Below, one piece after another: positions 26,001 to 38,297 of a stretch of DNA of 64,000 nucleotides (its first letter is position 1; the number at the start of each line of letters is the position of its first letter). The position numbers were made by a program, and so were the translations under genes. This DNA is from Apis mellifera. Its lineage: Eukaryota; Arthropoda; Insecta; Hymenoptera; Apidae. The DNA lies in contig NC_037638.1 of assembly GCF_003254395.2 (NCBI RefSeq), positions 19,996,202 to 20,060,201 on the forward strand, read 5' to 3'. The notes under the pieces were generated by a model that was given only the letters and a program-made list of their open reading frames with translations, searched no databases and was not told the origin of the DNA.

Positions 26001-28999
26001 CCGCGCTTCGCGGTGACCGACACAAAAGCGAGGCCACGAATTAGTGGTGTGTTGGATACGACGTTGCACTTGAAAATTTCTTATAGCGGGTCGTTAAAAT
26101 AAAAGTTTCTCCCTTAACAAAATTTCTTACGAGGAGCACAACGTGCGTTTCGCAATGGCGGGATAAAGAAGAAATTTCCCGGAATGAAATACACGTATAC
26201 ACATATTACACATACATACGTACATACATATACGTGTAAAGAAAGACGTTCACGGCGAGAAAAAAGCCAAGACTTTTCTTTCTTTTCCTTTTCCTTTCTT
26301 TCTTGGCCACTCGTTAGACCATTTCCAGACGCGTGGAGATCGGAAGTTGAAGAATGTTCCCGCCTAGGGAACATCGCGTGTGAAAATGATTGAAAGGAGG
26401 AAGAGTGGGCGGAAATGCGAATGGGCGGGGACAAAGCGATCCGCGACGTTTCCTAGGGAAAGGATCCTCGATCGGGACCCATCACCGGTTGGGGGTGGCG
26501 GTGGGCGATAGAGAGGGTACTCGTGTAAAAAATTGAAAAATCGGACGCGGAGGGGAGATGCTCGCCACACGTGGGAGGGTCGCATTCACGTGGCCGTATT
26601 CATGAATCAAAAGGGAATATCCGTCGAACGGGAAAGGCCGATCGAGCGCGAGGGGGGAGGAGAGGCGAATGTCTCGCTGTGGTGGTTGTGCGCGTATATA
26701 ATGACGACGCCCGGGCAAATTTCAAAGAAGCCTATCGGGCCTGTTCGTCGCCTGCTCGAAATATATTATCCGCGTCTCTTGCGTTCCGCGCGGGTCATCA
26801 AACGCTGCTTTCGCCCGCGACGAAGCGTTTTACGCCCTTTCAGACGCGGTGCTCCGCGCCAACGGCCCGCCAACCCAATGGAAAACAGACCGAAAGAAAG
26901 GAAGAGAAGCACCGGCAGAAGAGCCATTTCCTGTCGAAATATACGCCGCAGGAAATTCCGCTATCAGGCAACGATACGCTATCTATTTGTCGCGGTGACA
27001 TCCTCCGAAAAGTAACGATCCCTCTTCTGCTCCGTTGTTTCGATCTCCCCCGTCGTTTCGAATTAGCTCCGTCACTCTCTGATTATCGCGCGTTCACGCG
27101 TTCCTTCCATGTTTCCGACGTTAATGAAAAGAACATTGTTCGAATATTTTCCATTTTACGCGTACGATATTAAGGAGTCAGCGAAGAAGCGCAGGAATTT
27201 TAAAAGGGAGCGAAAGAATGCGCGCGTTTTCTATTTTTCCTCCTCGATCGAGCGATGATGCGATCTTTACGAGAACATTTAGAAAGCTATGGGGGTGGTT
27301 CGTAAGAGGGAAAGGTGGGAAACTTTGGGAACAGGGGTTGTCCTGTGTCATGGCGGTGCGTCGACGCCCGGTTCCCCGGAGAAAAGCGCGTCGTGCTCGC
27401 CCTTTATGCGTAAATAGCCGCATTACGCGCTGCCTCTGTTTTTTTATTCGCTCTCTTCCGAGTCGTTCCACCGGCGAAGGGATCAAAGGGCTAATACAAT
27501 TTTTCTTAGTAGTACCAACCACCGCCCTCCGACCCCTCCCAACCGCTCCCCGACGACCTTCTTCGTCGCGCGCGTTCACCGACTGCGCGTGGCGTCACGG
27601 TTTCAGAAACACTTTGGAACGAAAGAGAAACAGCGCCCGTGGATAAAGAGAGGTGTATACACGGCCACGGGTAAAGAAACCGAAAGCGAGAGAGAGAGAG
27701 AGAGAAAGAGTTTCAAGTAACTCCGAGGCTGAATAACATTCGGAGTATAAAATAACCGCGCACGCCGGGCCACGGACAAAGGGCCTTTAGTGGCAACCAG
27801 TGTAAAAAAGACGCAGACGGAGAGAAAGAGAGAGAGGGAGAGAGAGAAGAGAGGACTCTCGATGGCGGAGAGAGAGAGAGAGAGAGGAAGAGAGCGTGGA
27901 AAAAAGCACGAGTGTACTGGTACCCCTTTTCAGGGCACAGGACGTCTCCGAACGGCGGGACGTTCGTTCTCATCCGTAACCCGAGACGTGTAATTAGGAG
28001 CACCGGACCAAGATGAATAGGCAAGTGGCCGGTGGGGCAACAGGCAAAGAAAGGAAAAGTGGGGGGCCAGGCGGGGGGATTCACGCTCGTGACGCGGCCC
28101 ATCCATCGACAAGCAACCGACGAACCACCGTGTGCATCGTGTGCCGCCGTTCTCTGCCTCTGCTCCGTCTCGTCTCACCTTGCCACGCGGCTAACCCGAT
28201 TCGAGACACCGATCAAAGTTCCGCGCGATCCTGTTTATGCGCCGCCTCGCCGCCAGCTTGCTTCGACCCGCTTTAGATCGTTATTTAAGAACACGAACGA
28301 ACGGCTTTATCGGTAGGTTCTCGGAGCCCGGGTAGGCTCCACGCGGTCAGAAAAACCGTCCATCCCGTTGAAATAATTTCCACCCAACGGTCGACCCAAC
28401 CAATTCAAACCCCCGAATGTGTGGCGTGCATCGAAGGATTCTATTTGGACTGAGGCGATATTTTTGGATCCAACTTTCGCTACCCGATACTCGAATTTTA
28501 ATTCTTCTTTTAATTCTCGGGTAAAAATGTTAAATCGAAGTTCAAGTTTTTCCAAGTTGGCAGATTCGAAGCTATCTTTAAACGGATAGTTGTATCTAGT
28601 ATGTAATTCGAATAGAAAGGAGTAAATAGAAAAAAAAAAAAGTAGTAGAAAGTGCATGGATCGACGGGATTTCTCGTGAATCAGGCTCGTAAACAGAGAT
28701 ACGAGGCGCGATAAACCAGTTTGGCATTTTTCAAACGGTGTGCACGAAGACGAAGAAAAGACCCTTTGCCTCACTCACTGTTCACCGCCTTAAAACGCGG
28801 TATCCCATTCCCGTTCACAGCCATCGCTACTAATTACACGTGCAGTCGCACATATACGACGTTACCGTCGATATTAGGTAGGTGGATACGTAATATGGCC
28901 CCCCTTTTCCGCCGAGTCTGCGTATATTCGCTTTCTAGGTGTGCATGGCTATCGAACCGGTTCTCCTCTCTGAAAGGGGGAGAGAGAAAGATATAGAGA

Positions 29000-29033
<34 letters not shown>

Positions 29034-30338
29034 CGGTAGCAGTGGGTTACCGGCCGGCATCATGGACGATGGAGAAATACCGTAGCCAGCATCCACCCGA
29101 CTACCACCACGCTGCCAACGACACCACTAATACTTCCACCACTACCACCATCAACATCACAGAGACATTGGCATCGTTATCAACAACACATCGTCGCTTC
29201 GGCCTGTGAGCCCGAATTTCGCAACGGTGCACGTGAGAGAGATCGGCAGGGCTGATTCTTACTGTCGACTGCAAATTGGAGCTACAAGCCTCTTTTTCGT
29301 ATGCTCGGCCCGACGAGAATTCGCCGACAGTGTTAAAGGGCCATCGATACGGCTTTACGTCCGCTCTCGATTTTCGAGCCAATACTCCGATACGCTTCCG
29401 CCGCCCGAGCCTCTGCTCCGTTCTTTGATCTTTCGACTCGAGGAATTTGTTGCCATTGAAACGGGGAACGTTTGCAAATGATGCCCGTAGTTAACGATTC
29501 TTACTTTCCTCGATGAAAGAAAAACAAGTTACGAGCGTCGCTCGTATTATGGAAACACACGTCATGTTTGTACGAAATACGATACGTATATGTTTATTGC
29601 CTGTATTATGAAAACACGGTTAAGAATTGGAATAAGAATCGAGTATTAAAATAGGATTTGATCGATGATAAAAATATATTTCGATGGATAATTACATTCG
29701 AGATAAAATAAAAAATTGGAGTGGGAGAGGAATTGATGAATAAACAAATTCGATGCATTTGTTTCGCGGCAATGCGTAATTATTGCGCAGCCGGTAAAAG
29801 AAGAAAGGAACGAAGCACGGTGATCCGTTACAAGACTAGGGATAAACGATTCCGAACGATAGACGAAACCGTTTCCATCTATAATAGTATCTCGCTTTCA
29901 TCTCTGATCCTCCTTTTGTGATTCATCAGGGACGTAACAACAGGGGAGTGAAGCAGAGGGTTGGAAAAGAATCCTTCGAATCGTCGTTACGTGCGTTATA
30001 TTATCTACTCGGTACTCACGAAGGCAAAGCAGAAGCGTAGTTACGTCGAGACGCCGCATCCTTTCGTTGGCTTCGAATTGGAGAAACGTTCGGTTCGAAA
30101 CTCACTCGGGAAGGAACTGAGCAGGAGGACCGTTCCGTATTTCAGTATCTTCACGTCGCTGTCATTCTATTTCTCTTCCGTATAAAGCTTGCTTGCGAAC
30201 GAACACACTGCACGAAACAAAACCGAACGAACCGAACACCACGAAACGACGCGCGATACTGAGGGCCACTAACCCACGCCGCGTCCTAGCGACCCCTACT
30301 CACGGGGTTCACGGCCGATGCCCTGAATTACGCTCTTA

Positions 30339-30353
30339 CCACCAGATGGCACC
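30339..30353 (+). promoter_or_regulatory. CTCF-consensus site, candidate insulator
   Basis: CCACCAGATGGCACC matches the 15-base CTCF consensus CCASYAGRKGGCRSY at every position. It lies about 1.7 kb beyond the otd-A stop codon, between that gene and the off-track Ig exon, where a boundary element would separate two independently regulated genes. CTCF is known to bind such sites in insects and vertebrates; actual binding here is inferred. Confidence 0.45.
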
Positions 30354-31529
30354 TTAAACTGATGCGCAATACGAGTTATCGACACGTACGGAAGAGATTC
30401 TTGTCCAAGATTAGCGCGGGTTATTTCGAATTAAAAAAAATGTCGATCAAAGAATCGTGTCGTGTAGATTTCGATCATATCGTGTGAATCAGATTTTTCT
30501 TTTCCAGGAGTTTCGGATATTGTTCAAATTGAAGAAATCATGATGATTACAATTCAAATTCGATATATTATCTCATACATTTTATTACACGTACGTCGTT
30601 GTCTCCCTCATCATTAATCATAATGTTATCGTCAATATTATTTATAATAACAATCTAAACGATCATATTTACTTACATCCCTACATTCGCTATATACTTT
30701 TTTTTTTATCACTTTACATATTGTTTTTTTTATTTTTTTTTTTTTAATCCGTACATCAACTTTCGCATTTGTGGGGATTCTCGAAGAAAAGTTTCGTCTC
30801 TTGTTACTGGCTCTTTGATCAAAAGGATCGTAAAATCGAAAATATAAATTTCAACTCTAGCGGCACTCTATCGTGAGCATGTTCGAGAATATTTTATTTA
30901 CACAGTATATATTGTATATAATATCCATGATGAAATGAATCAAAATCCCATAATGATTTAGATTACGGATGTTAGAATGAAAATAATAGTAATCTTCGGA
31001 TAATCTTCGATCTCTCTATCAGTTCATAATTATATTTCAGAAAAATGGTACATATGTACACAGACAGATCAGCGTGTCTTTCTATATATTTATATATAAC
31101 TTATGTACATAGTATATGACGTAGTATCCGTACGCGAACATATACATACATAACCTCTGCTGAGAAATCTTTTAACGAAGGGTCTACCTTATTTTATCGT
31201 TATTTCCTGCAAAATTCTATCTAACTACGTTAATTCCTCTGAAGGATACAAGGCTATTTATATTATATATACATCAGAGGCCTTGATCGACATCGAAAGA
31301 TTCGATTCTTTCGCAAAACGATTACCTTTGGCACAGTGCAGAATTAGAAAATTCGTGACTCGCACAGTAGGATACGTTCACCAGATGCATTCTCATATAT
31401 GTATAAACGGTATCACATGTGTATAACACTAACCGTAAACGAAAAAAGAAGATGAAATAACGTAAATCGGTCCATTCCCTCTTTTTAATACCATTTTAAT
31501 CTCTTCCATTTAAAATATTTTTATGGATA

Positions 31530-31535
31530 TTTATT
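31530..31535 (-). terminator. Candidate polyadenylation signal of otd-A
   Basis: AATAAA on the minus strand, about 490 bases after the otd-A stop codon. It is the first canonical hexamer noted in the AT-rich downstream stretch. Further AATAAA words occur on the same strand at 30893-30898 and 30581-30586, so a longer 3' untranslated region of up to about 1.45 kb is possible. Confidence 0.35.
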
Positions 31536-32024
31536 ACTTTACTGTGATGACTAGGGTCGCATAATAACAAATGAACGTGCATTCAAAGGAATTTGTATTT
31601 GGATTCAAAATTATTATGAAATTGCACATTTCAACATAAGGAGGCGATAAATCAGACACGTGGAAATTAAAAGATGAACCTGATTAAACAGGAAAATTAT
31701 TAAGTCGAAACAGCTAATTTTAAACGAATAACAAACGTTTTCTCGCTTCTTCGTTTCATCCATTTTCAATCGCATTACTCTTGATTTAAATTTCAACTAC
31801 GCGAATCCTTTTAAGAAGAGAATGGGTATGGCACTCTCGTTTCATAGGGTCGTACGATAAAATATCGAGACCCAGCGATTCAACGATATGTCTAAAATTA
31901 AGAGGACTGTCTTTGGCCATATTTCGCATCGTAACAATCTGCCATCGATCATTTTCAAAGTCCGCTTAACTATTGTCGATGATATGTAGCCTTCATATCT
32001 CCATCAATTGGCGACTTTGATTAT

Positions 32025-32126
32025 TCACTTGCGATCGCCCCATCCGGCGCTGTTATAAAACCAGGACGAAGCGCTCTCGTCCCTCGTTTTACTCCATGTA
32101 TTATCTAAACTACTGCCTCCTCCATC
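32025..32126 (-). CDS. otd: otd-A coding exon 6, C-terminus and stop
   Basis: 102 bases: 33 codons and TGA, after the acceptor attcttag. It encodes DGGGSSLDN, SASSWFYNSAGW and a short basic end. The frame is phase 0 and continues exon 5. An aromatic SSW-type ending is shared with vertebrate Otx proteins. Confidence 0.88.
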   Translation of the reverse strand, partial: DGGGSSLDNTWSKTRDESASSWFYNSAGWGDRK

Positions 32127-35100
32127 CTAAGAATAATTCAACGAGGTTACACCCGATACGAGGTTATACGACCGATATAAATAACAAGTTTCTAAATATG
32201 AAAGGGGTCCAGGCTTACCACAACGTTTAATTGATGCGTGGCAGGGGAGAGATAGTCCATGTTGGTATAATAAGAAGAATAATTTTGGTAGCATTGCTGT
32301 TGGGAGGTGGTTGTTGTCCATGCTAACCTCTGATGGTCACTAGGAAATCCACCACCACTCTCCGTGACAGCCGGGCTCCAAATACTACTGCTACTGCCAC
32401 CACTACTGTACACCGTTCCCCCTAACTAAAAAAGATCATTGCTCGAAAACTCCTTATCCACCGAGGGTAAAACTCATTTTCGTGATTCAAAATTGGCAGG
32501 TCTTGGTCGATAACTTACACTTGGTGGGGTTGTACTGGCAGCCAAGAGCAAACTGGTTGCACTTCCTGCTGGTTTGTATTGCGGAGAATCCCTCAGAAGA
32601 GCCGGAGAACTAGCAGCAGAACCACCTGTACCTCCGCTTCTAAATACACAAATTACAATTACAAAAAGAAAAAACTATAAAAAGTTATAATATTCATTCA
32701 TAGTCGGATAACGAAATTTCCAATGTTAATCATTTTAGATATATCTATGAATGAGATGAAAAAGAAGAATTGGAGTTAAGTTTAACTCGAATCCGTTCGA
32801 TTTTTATCGCTTAAATTTTTTTTCTAAATTTATTTGTTTATTTAACTCGAGAAGTGAAAAGGAATAATAGGGCGTATTTCGAGAGGGCTTTAACGAGAAA
32901 AGTAAGATAAAGGTATTAATGTAAACGATATTTACAGAGGTGTCGTGGCTGGAACAGCCGCTGCAGGCGTGGGTGTGGTAGCTATCGAAGGACTTTTTCC
33001 AGAGGGCGGATTATTGCTAGGATTTCCCGAAGGCTTCTTGGATCTTGGAGCTTTGTCCTGTTGTTGCTGTTGTTGCTTTTGCTGTTGTCTGCATTTGGCT
33101 CTGCGATTTTTGAACCATACCTACAAACACATATTGACACAAACACGTGTAATTTATATACGATAAATATAAAACATTTCAGAACATTTCATTTTTTTTA
33201 TTGGAATTTTCCCTCTCTCTCTCTCTCTCTCAACACATGATTGAAAACAGCTTTTATAAATATATATATATATATATATTTTTGCGTCGAAACGCAATAA
33301 AGCACATAGGGGGTCTCATAGGAAACGAGCACGAAATAATGTACAAAGCTTTTACAAAGCTGGCGTAATAGCCAATTATAAGGGAATGTAGCACCGACGT
33401 AACTATCAATTACCAATGAAGACGGCTTCGATAACACGAGCTGAAATCTGGCGTATCGTTCCTACCCTCCTCTATAATGACGAAAAGTAAACAGGTTGAC
33501 GTGTGAACAAACTTCCGTTAATGCTATAATTTCGCTAACTTTCGATTATTCGTTCGAAACTTTTGGATACGATACGTGATCCTTCTTCGTGATCATTTTA
33601 TATAAACAAACTTCTTCTCCTCGTTCAATATTAATTAAAAATAGTAATCCCGATGAGTTAATTACCGAAAATATATCGTTTCGAAGGAAAGCCGATATAT
33701 TAAGGATTATTACGTAACCGACACACAAATGACACTTCGATTACAGATGGCTATCAGCTATTTTCGTGTCCAAGTATGCGACAGACTCGTCCTTCGATCC
33801 GTCGTTCGCCCTCCTAGATTTCCAGAACGCGAGAACGACCTTTAAAGAAGGAGGCGGGTGAACGAAACGGCTGGAAGAACGGAGAGGGAGAATAAAGAGG
33901 TGAGAGAGAACGAGAGATAAAGAGAGGGGTGGGAGAGGGGGAGGCGAGGACAAGGAGGAGAGGGAGAGAAGGAAAGAAAGAGAGAGAGAGAGAGAGAGGG
34001 AGAGGGAGAGAGGAGCCTAGAGAAGCCCTGCGCGATCAATGTTAGAAGCGGAGAGGTGAGCTTGGGTTTCTACGGATTTTCTGGGGAACGACACGAGCAA
34101 CCCGCGTTCTTCCACTGAAACTGCTCCCCGGTGTATGTTTCTACAAACTCTATACGAATTCTCCACTTTTTAACACTCCATCCTCCCGTATTTATAACGA
34201 ACACTTTTCTCTTCAAATCGTCGCGACACGATTTCGATTCACTTATTCGTGATCGAATATGGAGGAGGAAAGAAAGAATGGAAACGAACGAACGAATTGG
34301 AAAAATAATAATAATAAAGATTCGAGTGGACAAGAATCGAAAGACGAGGCAATCGGAGATTGTCTAAAATCTAGGAGGTTCGATCCGCGTTGACCGCGGT
34401 TCCGTTCGATTGAAAAACCGGAACCCGAGGAGAGGAGAAGGTCTCCGGTTTTGCAGTCGTGCGACGAACGTGCGGAAGACTATGGACCCGGTTTGGACCC
34501 ATTCAATTCATTTACGGGGCTGGGGCCAGGTGCGTTGGCCCGCAATTGCGGATGCGGCGCGCCCTTTCCGCCCGTGATGAGGGTGGAATATGCATGGACA
34601 CGTTTTCGGTGCCTGTTGGCTTCGAAAGTCGATTCGGACGACACGAATTCGTTCGTGACACCACCGTGGTGAGTTAACAATTCCATGAATCGTTGCGTTC
34701 GCCATTCAACCATTTTTGTCACGGAAATTTCCCTTTTCTCGATCGTTCAAAGCGGCCGAAACATCCCGGAACGTAGCGCGCTTGGGGGAGGGGAGGGGGG
34801 GAGGGCGATGGAATTCGTTCGAAATTTTTTCTTTTTTTTTTTTTTTTCCCCTTCTTAACAAGGGAACCAGCGACACGAGCACACTTATAGCAGGGCGAAC
34901 TACTAACTCGGTTAACACCCACGGAAACACGAGCATCCAATAAATCGATGCTCCTACGTCCACGGGTCGTGGCGACTATCTGCATGCCGACAGACAGTGC
35001 ACAACCCCTCTCGTAACGAAACACCGCGTCGAGCCGGTCGGCCGGCCGGCCGGCGGTGTATCATCGTTCACCACCGTGGTGCAATCCTCGCGCCACTTCC

Positions 35101-35681
35101 ACGTACCTGCACTCTCGACTCCGGTAAATTGATCTTCATCGCCACTTCCTCCCGCATAAATATATCGGGGTACTTGGTCTTCGAGAACAAACCCTCGAGA
35201 ACGTCCAATTGCGCCCGGGTGAAAGTCGTCCTCTCTCTTCGCTGCTTTCTTGGATTACCTTCAACAGAAAACAACCCCCGAATTCTTTTTCCCGTCTTCT
35301 CTTTCTCAATCTCTCCTCCCTTCTTCCCTCCCTCGACCTTAATCTTGATAAATGAAGAGAGAAAAAAAAAAAGAAGACATCTATCTAGAATCTAGAGAAA
35401 ATAGTATGAAATGAGGGGCACTCACAGTAGTAGGACTCACCGGCGGGAGTACACCCTGGATATCCGATGGTCGAGTGGAGGGCCTCGATGGGCGGCATGC
35501 CGAGGGCGCTGACGTAAGGGTTGGTCTTGAGGGCGCCGTAGGGCCCGGCCGCGGACGCCCCGAAAGCGGCGGGCCCGAAGAGATCAGAGGCCGAGGTGGT
35601 GGAGGCGGCGAGGCCCCCGAGATCGGTGGCGCCGGCGCCCCCGCTGCAGCCGGAAGTACCGCCGAGGCTGTTCGGCCACAT
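32025..35681 (-). CDS. otd: Orthodenticle/Otx homeodomain transcription factor, paralogue A (six coding exons, complete)
   Basis: Splicing exons 35681-35441, 35258-35107, 33120-32936, 32639-32519, 32425-32219 and 32126-32025 gives one 1008-base frame of 335 residues, with every junction in phase. Residues 86-145 are a paired-class homeodomain beginning QRRERTTFTRAQLDVLEGLF, with Lys at position 50 and Asn at 51 (WFKNRRAKC). Lys-50 is the residue by which Otx and Bicoid recognise TAATCC. A Gln-rich tract (QQQKQQQQQQ) follows directly, then a Ser/Pro/Thr-rich linker. The C-terminal third has Otx-like patches: SIWSPAV, YTNMDYLSP, and a final SSWFYNSAGW close to the stop. The nuclear role, from family knowledge, is head, eye and anterior axis patterning. 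The ATG at 35681 is the first one in a frame closed upstream by TAG at 35759-35757. Whether this is otd-1 or otd-2 cannot be decided here. Confidence 0.93.
32219..32425 (-). CDS. otd: otd-A coding exon 5
   Basis: 207 bases, 69 codons, starting in phase 0 after ttttttag and ending at GTAAGC. It encodes LGGTVYSSGG, SIWSPAV, a region rich in Thr and Gln, and NMDYLSPATHQLNVV, which resembles the Otx tail. A second AG lies four bases into the exon and would break the frame, so the first AG is used. Confidence 0.9.
32519..32639 (-). CDS. otd: otd-A coding exon 4
   Basis: 121 bases between acceptor atttag and donor GTAAGT. It completes the split Leu codon and encodes SGGTGG, a Ser/Ala stretch, LLRDSPQYKPAG and TTPPS. 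It is short and of low complexity, but the phases (2 in, 0 out) fit both neighbours exactly. Confidence 0.88.
32936..33120 (-). CDS. otd: otd-A coding exon 3, homeobox part 2 and Gln tract
   Basis: 185 bases, beginning with VWFKNRRAKCR, the recognition helix carrying Lys-50, followed by a Gln tract interrupted by one Lys and then a Pro/Ser/Thr-rich stretch ending ATTP. The acceptor reads ttgtag and the donor GTAAAT. The exon ends in phase 2. Confidence 0.95.
33121..35106 (-). other. otd-A homeobox intron, 2.0 kb
   Basis: This is the only long intron of otd-A and interrupts the homeobox. It contains a TA run near 33258-33280, a GA/CT array near 33900-34010, a GC-rich block at 34450-34720 that is open in several frames, and a GGCC palindrome just inside the donor (about 35039-35053). 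The 13-mer CACCACCGTGGTG occurs twice in the same orientation, at 34659-34671 and 35069-35081. No additional exon is supported. Confidence 0.8.
35107..35258 (-). CDS. otd: otd-A coding exon 2, homeobox part 1
   Basis: 152 bases between an acceptor ending gaag and the donor GTACGT. It encodes NPRKQRRERTTF and the homeodomain up to Gln-46 (ESRVQ). The intron falls between homeodomain codons 46 and 47, as in paralogue B. Confidence 0.95.
35426..35681 (-). CDS. otd: otd-A coding exon 1, N-terminal region, with two tandem donors
   Basis: Encodes MWPNSLGG, a Gly/Ala/Ser-rich stretch, and then NPYVSALGMPP and STIGYPGCTPA, the Otx-type run-up to the homeodomain. Two identical GTGAGT donors follow: one after 35441 and one after 35426. 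They are 15 bases apart and both leave one base of a codon, so both join in frame to the homeobox exon. The longer form adds five residues (GESYYC instead of G) just before NPRKQRR. Confidence 0.85.
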
Positions 35682-35776
35682 CAGTACTCCCTCTGCCCCC
35701 ACCACCTCGACCGCCCCCCCGCCTCGCGGCCGATTCCACGTAAACCGCCTCCGCCTCTAGGAATTATCCGCTGCTT
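35682..35776 (-). other. Probable 5' untranslated part of otd-A exon
   Basis: Upstream of the ATG the frame is closed by TAG at 35759-35757, with no earlier ATG after it. A pyrimidine-containing acceptor (gaattttcag) would start the exon at 35776, which implies an upstream non-coding first exon. Its position is unknown. Confidence 0.4.
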
Positions 35777-38264
35777 CTGAAAATTCAAAATTCACGTATT
35801 ATTCGCAACAGGCTAACTGCGACCGCTCCACCCCCTCCCCAGGATGTGTTAATGTCGTTCACGACGCGCATGAATTTTCACCGTGATTCAATTTAATATC
35901 GATCGTTTCCGCGTTTCATATATTCAAGTGCCTCGCCTCGTGTTACGTAAAAGTTTTCAATTACACGCTCGTCATCGGTTTTATAAATATGTATAGGAGA
36001 GAAGGTTCGACTATCAAAGAGGGAAAAGGGTTAACTATCGTCTCGTTTCGAAAGTAACGAATGTTGTATGCAATGGAAATTTTTCTCGACCGATTTATGC
36101 TTATATATATATACATAATATCGAAACCGATCGCGGAAGATGGAAATAAGACGCGACGCGGTTGGCAGCTGGCCGCGCCAAGGATAATCCAGAGGAGGAT
36201 GCAACACGACTCCACTCTTTTCGAAGGTGCGCTCCCCGCCCCCCTCCCTCGCGTTGACCCCGCGAGGTGGTTTCCTCTCGAAAACCGAGAGCGAAAGAAG
36301 GAGAGAGAGAAAAAAAAGAAAAGAAAAGAGAATAGAAAAAGGAAAGGGCGACTTCGAAGGGTACGTTCCCGTAGCCTTCCCGTTTCACATTTAGCCGACG
36401 CTACTTAAGCCGTCGTTTTTATCCTCTCCGATTACAAAGTCAAGAACGGCCGGTCTATCGGTCGCGCCTTTCCGCCTCTTTTTCCTTCCTCGAGGCTTTC
36501 TCGCGCCTCGCGCCACCACCAACGAGAGGCTTATTAATTCTTCTTTTTCGTTTCGCCCTCCCATTTATCGCGTCTCGCATCTGTCCGGAATATTTGTCCG
36601 GAATATTTGAGAGGAGCGGGGGAGAGAGGGCGCCGTCTCGCATGTGTTCCGGATTAAAGGTAAGCTAATCATCCGGTATAATTAACATGTGCGACGTGTG
36701 AAAAACAATCGAGCGATGACGACATCGGCGCAGAAGGCGATGATCCGGTCGACAGCGGCGGAACGGAAATAATTGGACGATCGGATACGTATGGCGACGA
36801 CGAGAATTCGAAGCAATTTCGCGATTTATTACGAGTAGATCTCGATCCGCTCGCGCGAAATGAAATTTCCCATCGATAAACCCGCTTTTAATAAAGCATT
36901 GTTTCCGTCTCGATGGGATGGAAACAACAAGTTTCGTCGTTGAAAGGAACAACGGGGTGCGCGGAAGGGTGCTCGTGCGATCGTTCGAGCGGAACTTCCT
37001 TCGCGCAAATATGGATGGAACACCCCCTAACCAATATCCAACGACTGTCGCGGTGTATCGTGACCCGCTGCGTTCGTCATCCAAAGTTGAACGACAACAA
37101 CAACAAGTTGATCCGAGAAAAAGAGAGAAGAAAAAAATACAAAATCTCGTGTTCGATGATATCGAAAGAAAGTAAAAAAAGAAAGAAACGATATTTCCTC
37201 CTTCGAGGAGGATTTTTCAAAGGTTGGATCAATCGATTATTCGATTTAAAACCTTATAGATTACTCGTGCATACTTTTCCGTATCGAAATGCAAAAATTG
37301 TCCGTAAGCGTGCGGATAAAGTTGGAAACAATATAACCGCGGTAACTTTTCCGGTTTAATTACGTTCTTTGGCGGGGATCCCTCCTTCGAAATGAAGTTC
37401 CAGCCCGATGAAAGAGAATCCATAAAGCGCGAGCTTCCCCGTGACGCCTCTTTCCAGCCACGCTATATTAAAATTTGGCTCACTATGAAAAGAAGGCCAG
37501 GCGAAGAAAGGGCGGCCGCTTTTCGAGGGTCCTCGTGAAGTAAGTCAGGCGCGAATCTCTACTTTTGTGCACTCCTGCGCTTTACACTAGCCACAAAGCA
37601 CTCGTTACAACCCGGCCAACGTATGGGCTGAGAAACGTGCAAACAATCATCTGTTGGCAATATTTCCCGTCTCGTTCCTTTCACCATTCACTTCCTTCCT
37701 TCCTTCCTTCCTCGAGGCTGCCTCCTTCTTCCGAAAACTTGCGTCACCATCGCGTAACCATCAACTACATTTAACATTTTTCTCCCCGCTCGCGAAAATT
37801 CCATTTTTCGACGGCTCTTTTTTTCTCCCCTCCCCCGAAACGAATATACAAAATCTATGGTATTGCACTTGGAAACTGCGGCCCACTTATTTACACTCGG
37901 GTCGGTGATATTAAAAGCGAGCCGCGAAACTGCGAGGGGGGAGGAGCGGAGGGGAGCTGGTTGCTCGAGAATCCTCTGGCCAGAAGTCTCTTTATCTTTG
38001 TGCAGTTCGGGACAATGCACTTGTTACAGGCGGCCAAGTGTGGACAAAATGCCCAAGTCGCCACTCGATTGGCCCTCGAGTAGGGGGTGCTCCACGTAGT
38101 CTACGACCCCGCTCTAGCTCTAGCTAGAGAAGGCGGCAGCGGTCCGAGGAGAAAGCTTGCCTTTTCCACCCTCCCCCGATGAATCGATCTCCCGCTCCAA
38201 TCCTCCTCCTCGCCCACCCTCGTCAGTTCGGCCCTACTGCAAACACTTTGTGTTACCAATCCAC

Positions 38265-38265
<1 letters not shown>

Positions 38266-38295
<30 letters not shown>
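38266..38295. repeat. (TA)15 microsatellite
   Basis: Uninterrupted TA dinucleotides, 2.6 kb upstream of the otd-A start codon. Confidence 0.9.

Positions 38296-38297
<2 letters not shown>

Larger units (their letters stand above)
21308..32024. other. Non-coding DNA between the otk Ig exon and otd-A
   Basis: The left part should be the intron upstream of the Ig exon, and the right part (about 30.4-32.0 kb, AT-rich) is probably the 3' untranslated region of otd-A. No coding exon could be supported, and the expected signal-peptide exon of the Ig gene was not identified. Simple repeats include a poly-A run near 21928-21946, TA runs at 23057-23094 and about 23790-23811, a poly-A run near 25290-25316, and GA arrays near 27690, 27820-27890 and 29005-29033. 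GC-rich, CpG-rich stretches at 24.4-25.2 kb and 26.5-28.3 kb could be promoters, but no start site could be fixed. Confidence 0.55.

Noticed and set aside
29101..29382. Minus-strand frame ending in a hydrophobic stretch (MLMVVVVEVLVVSLAAWW), considered as the missing signal-peptide exon of the Ig gene
   Set aside because: The hydrophobic run comes from a GGT-rich simple repeat, contains a Glu in the core, and no donor in phase 1 follows it.
34451..34722. GC-rich block in the otd-A intron open in four frames
   Set aside because: Open on both strands with no domain and no need for an extra exon: the exons on either side join in phase within the homeodomain.
35736..35776. Upstream extension of the otd-A start
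   Set aside because: The frame is closed by TAG at 35759-35757 and offers no ATG before 35681; only GTG codons precede it.
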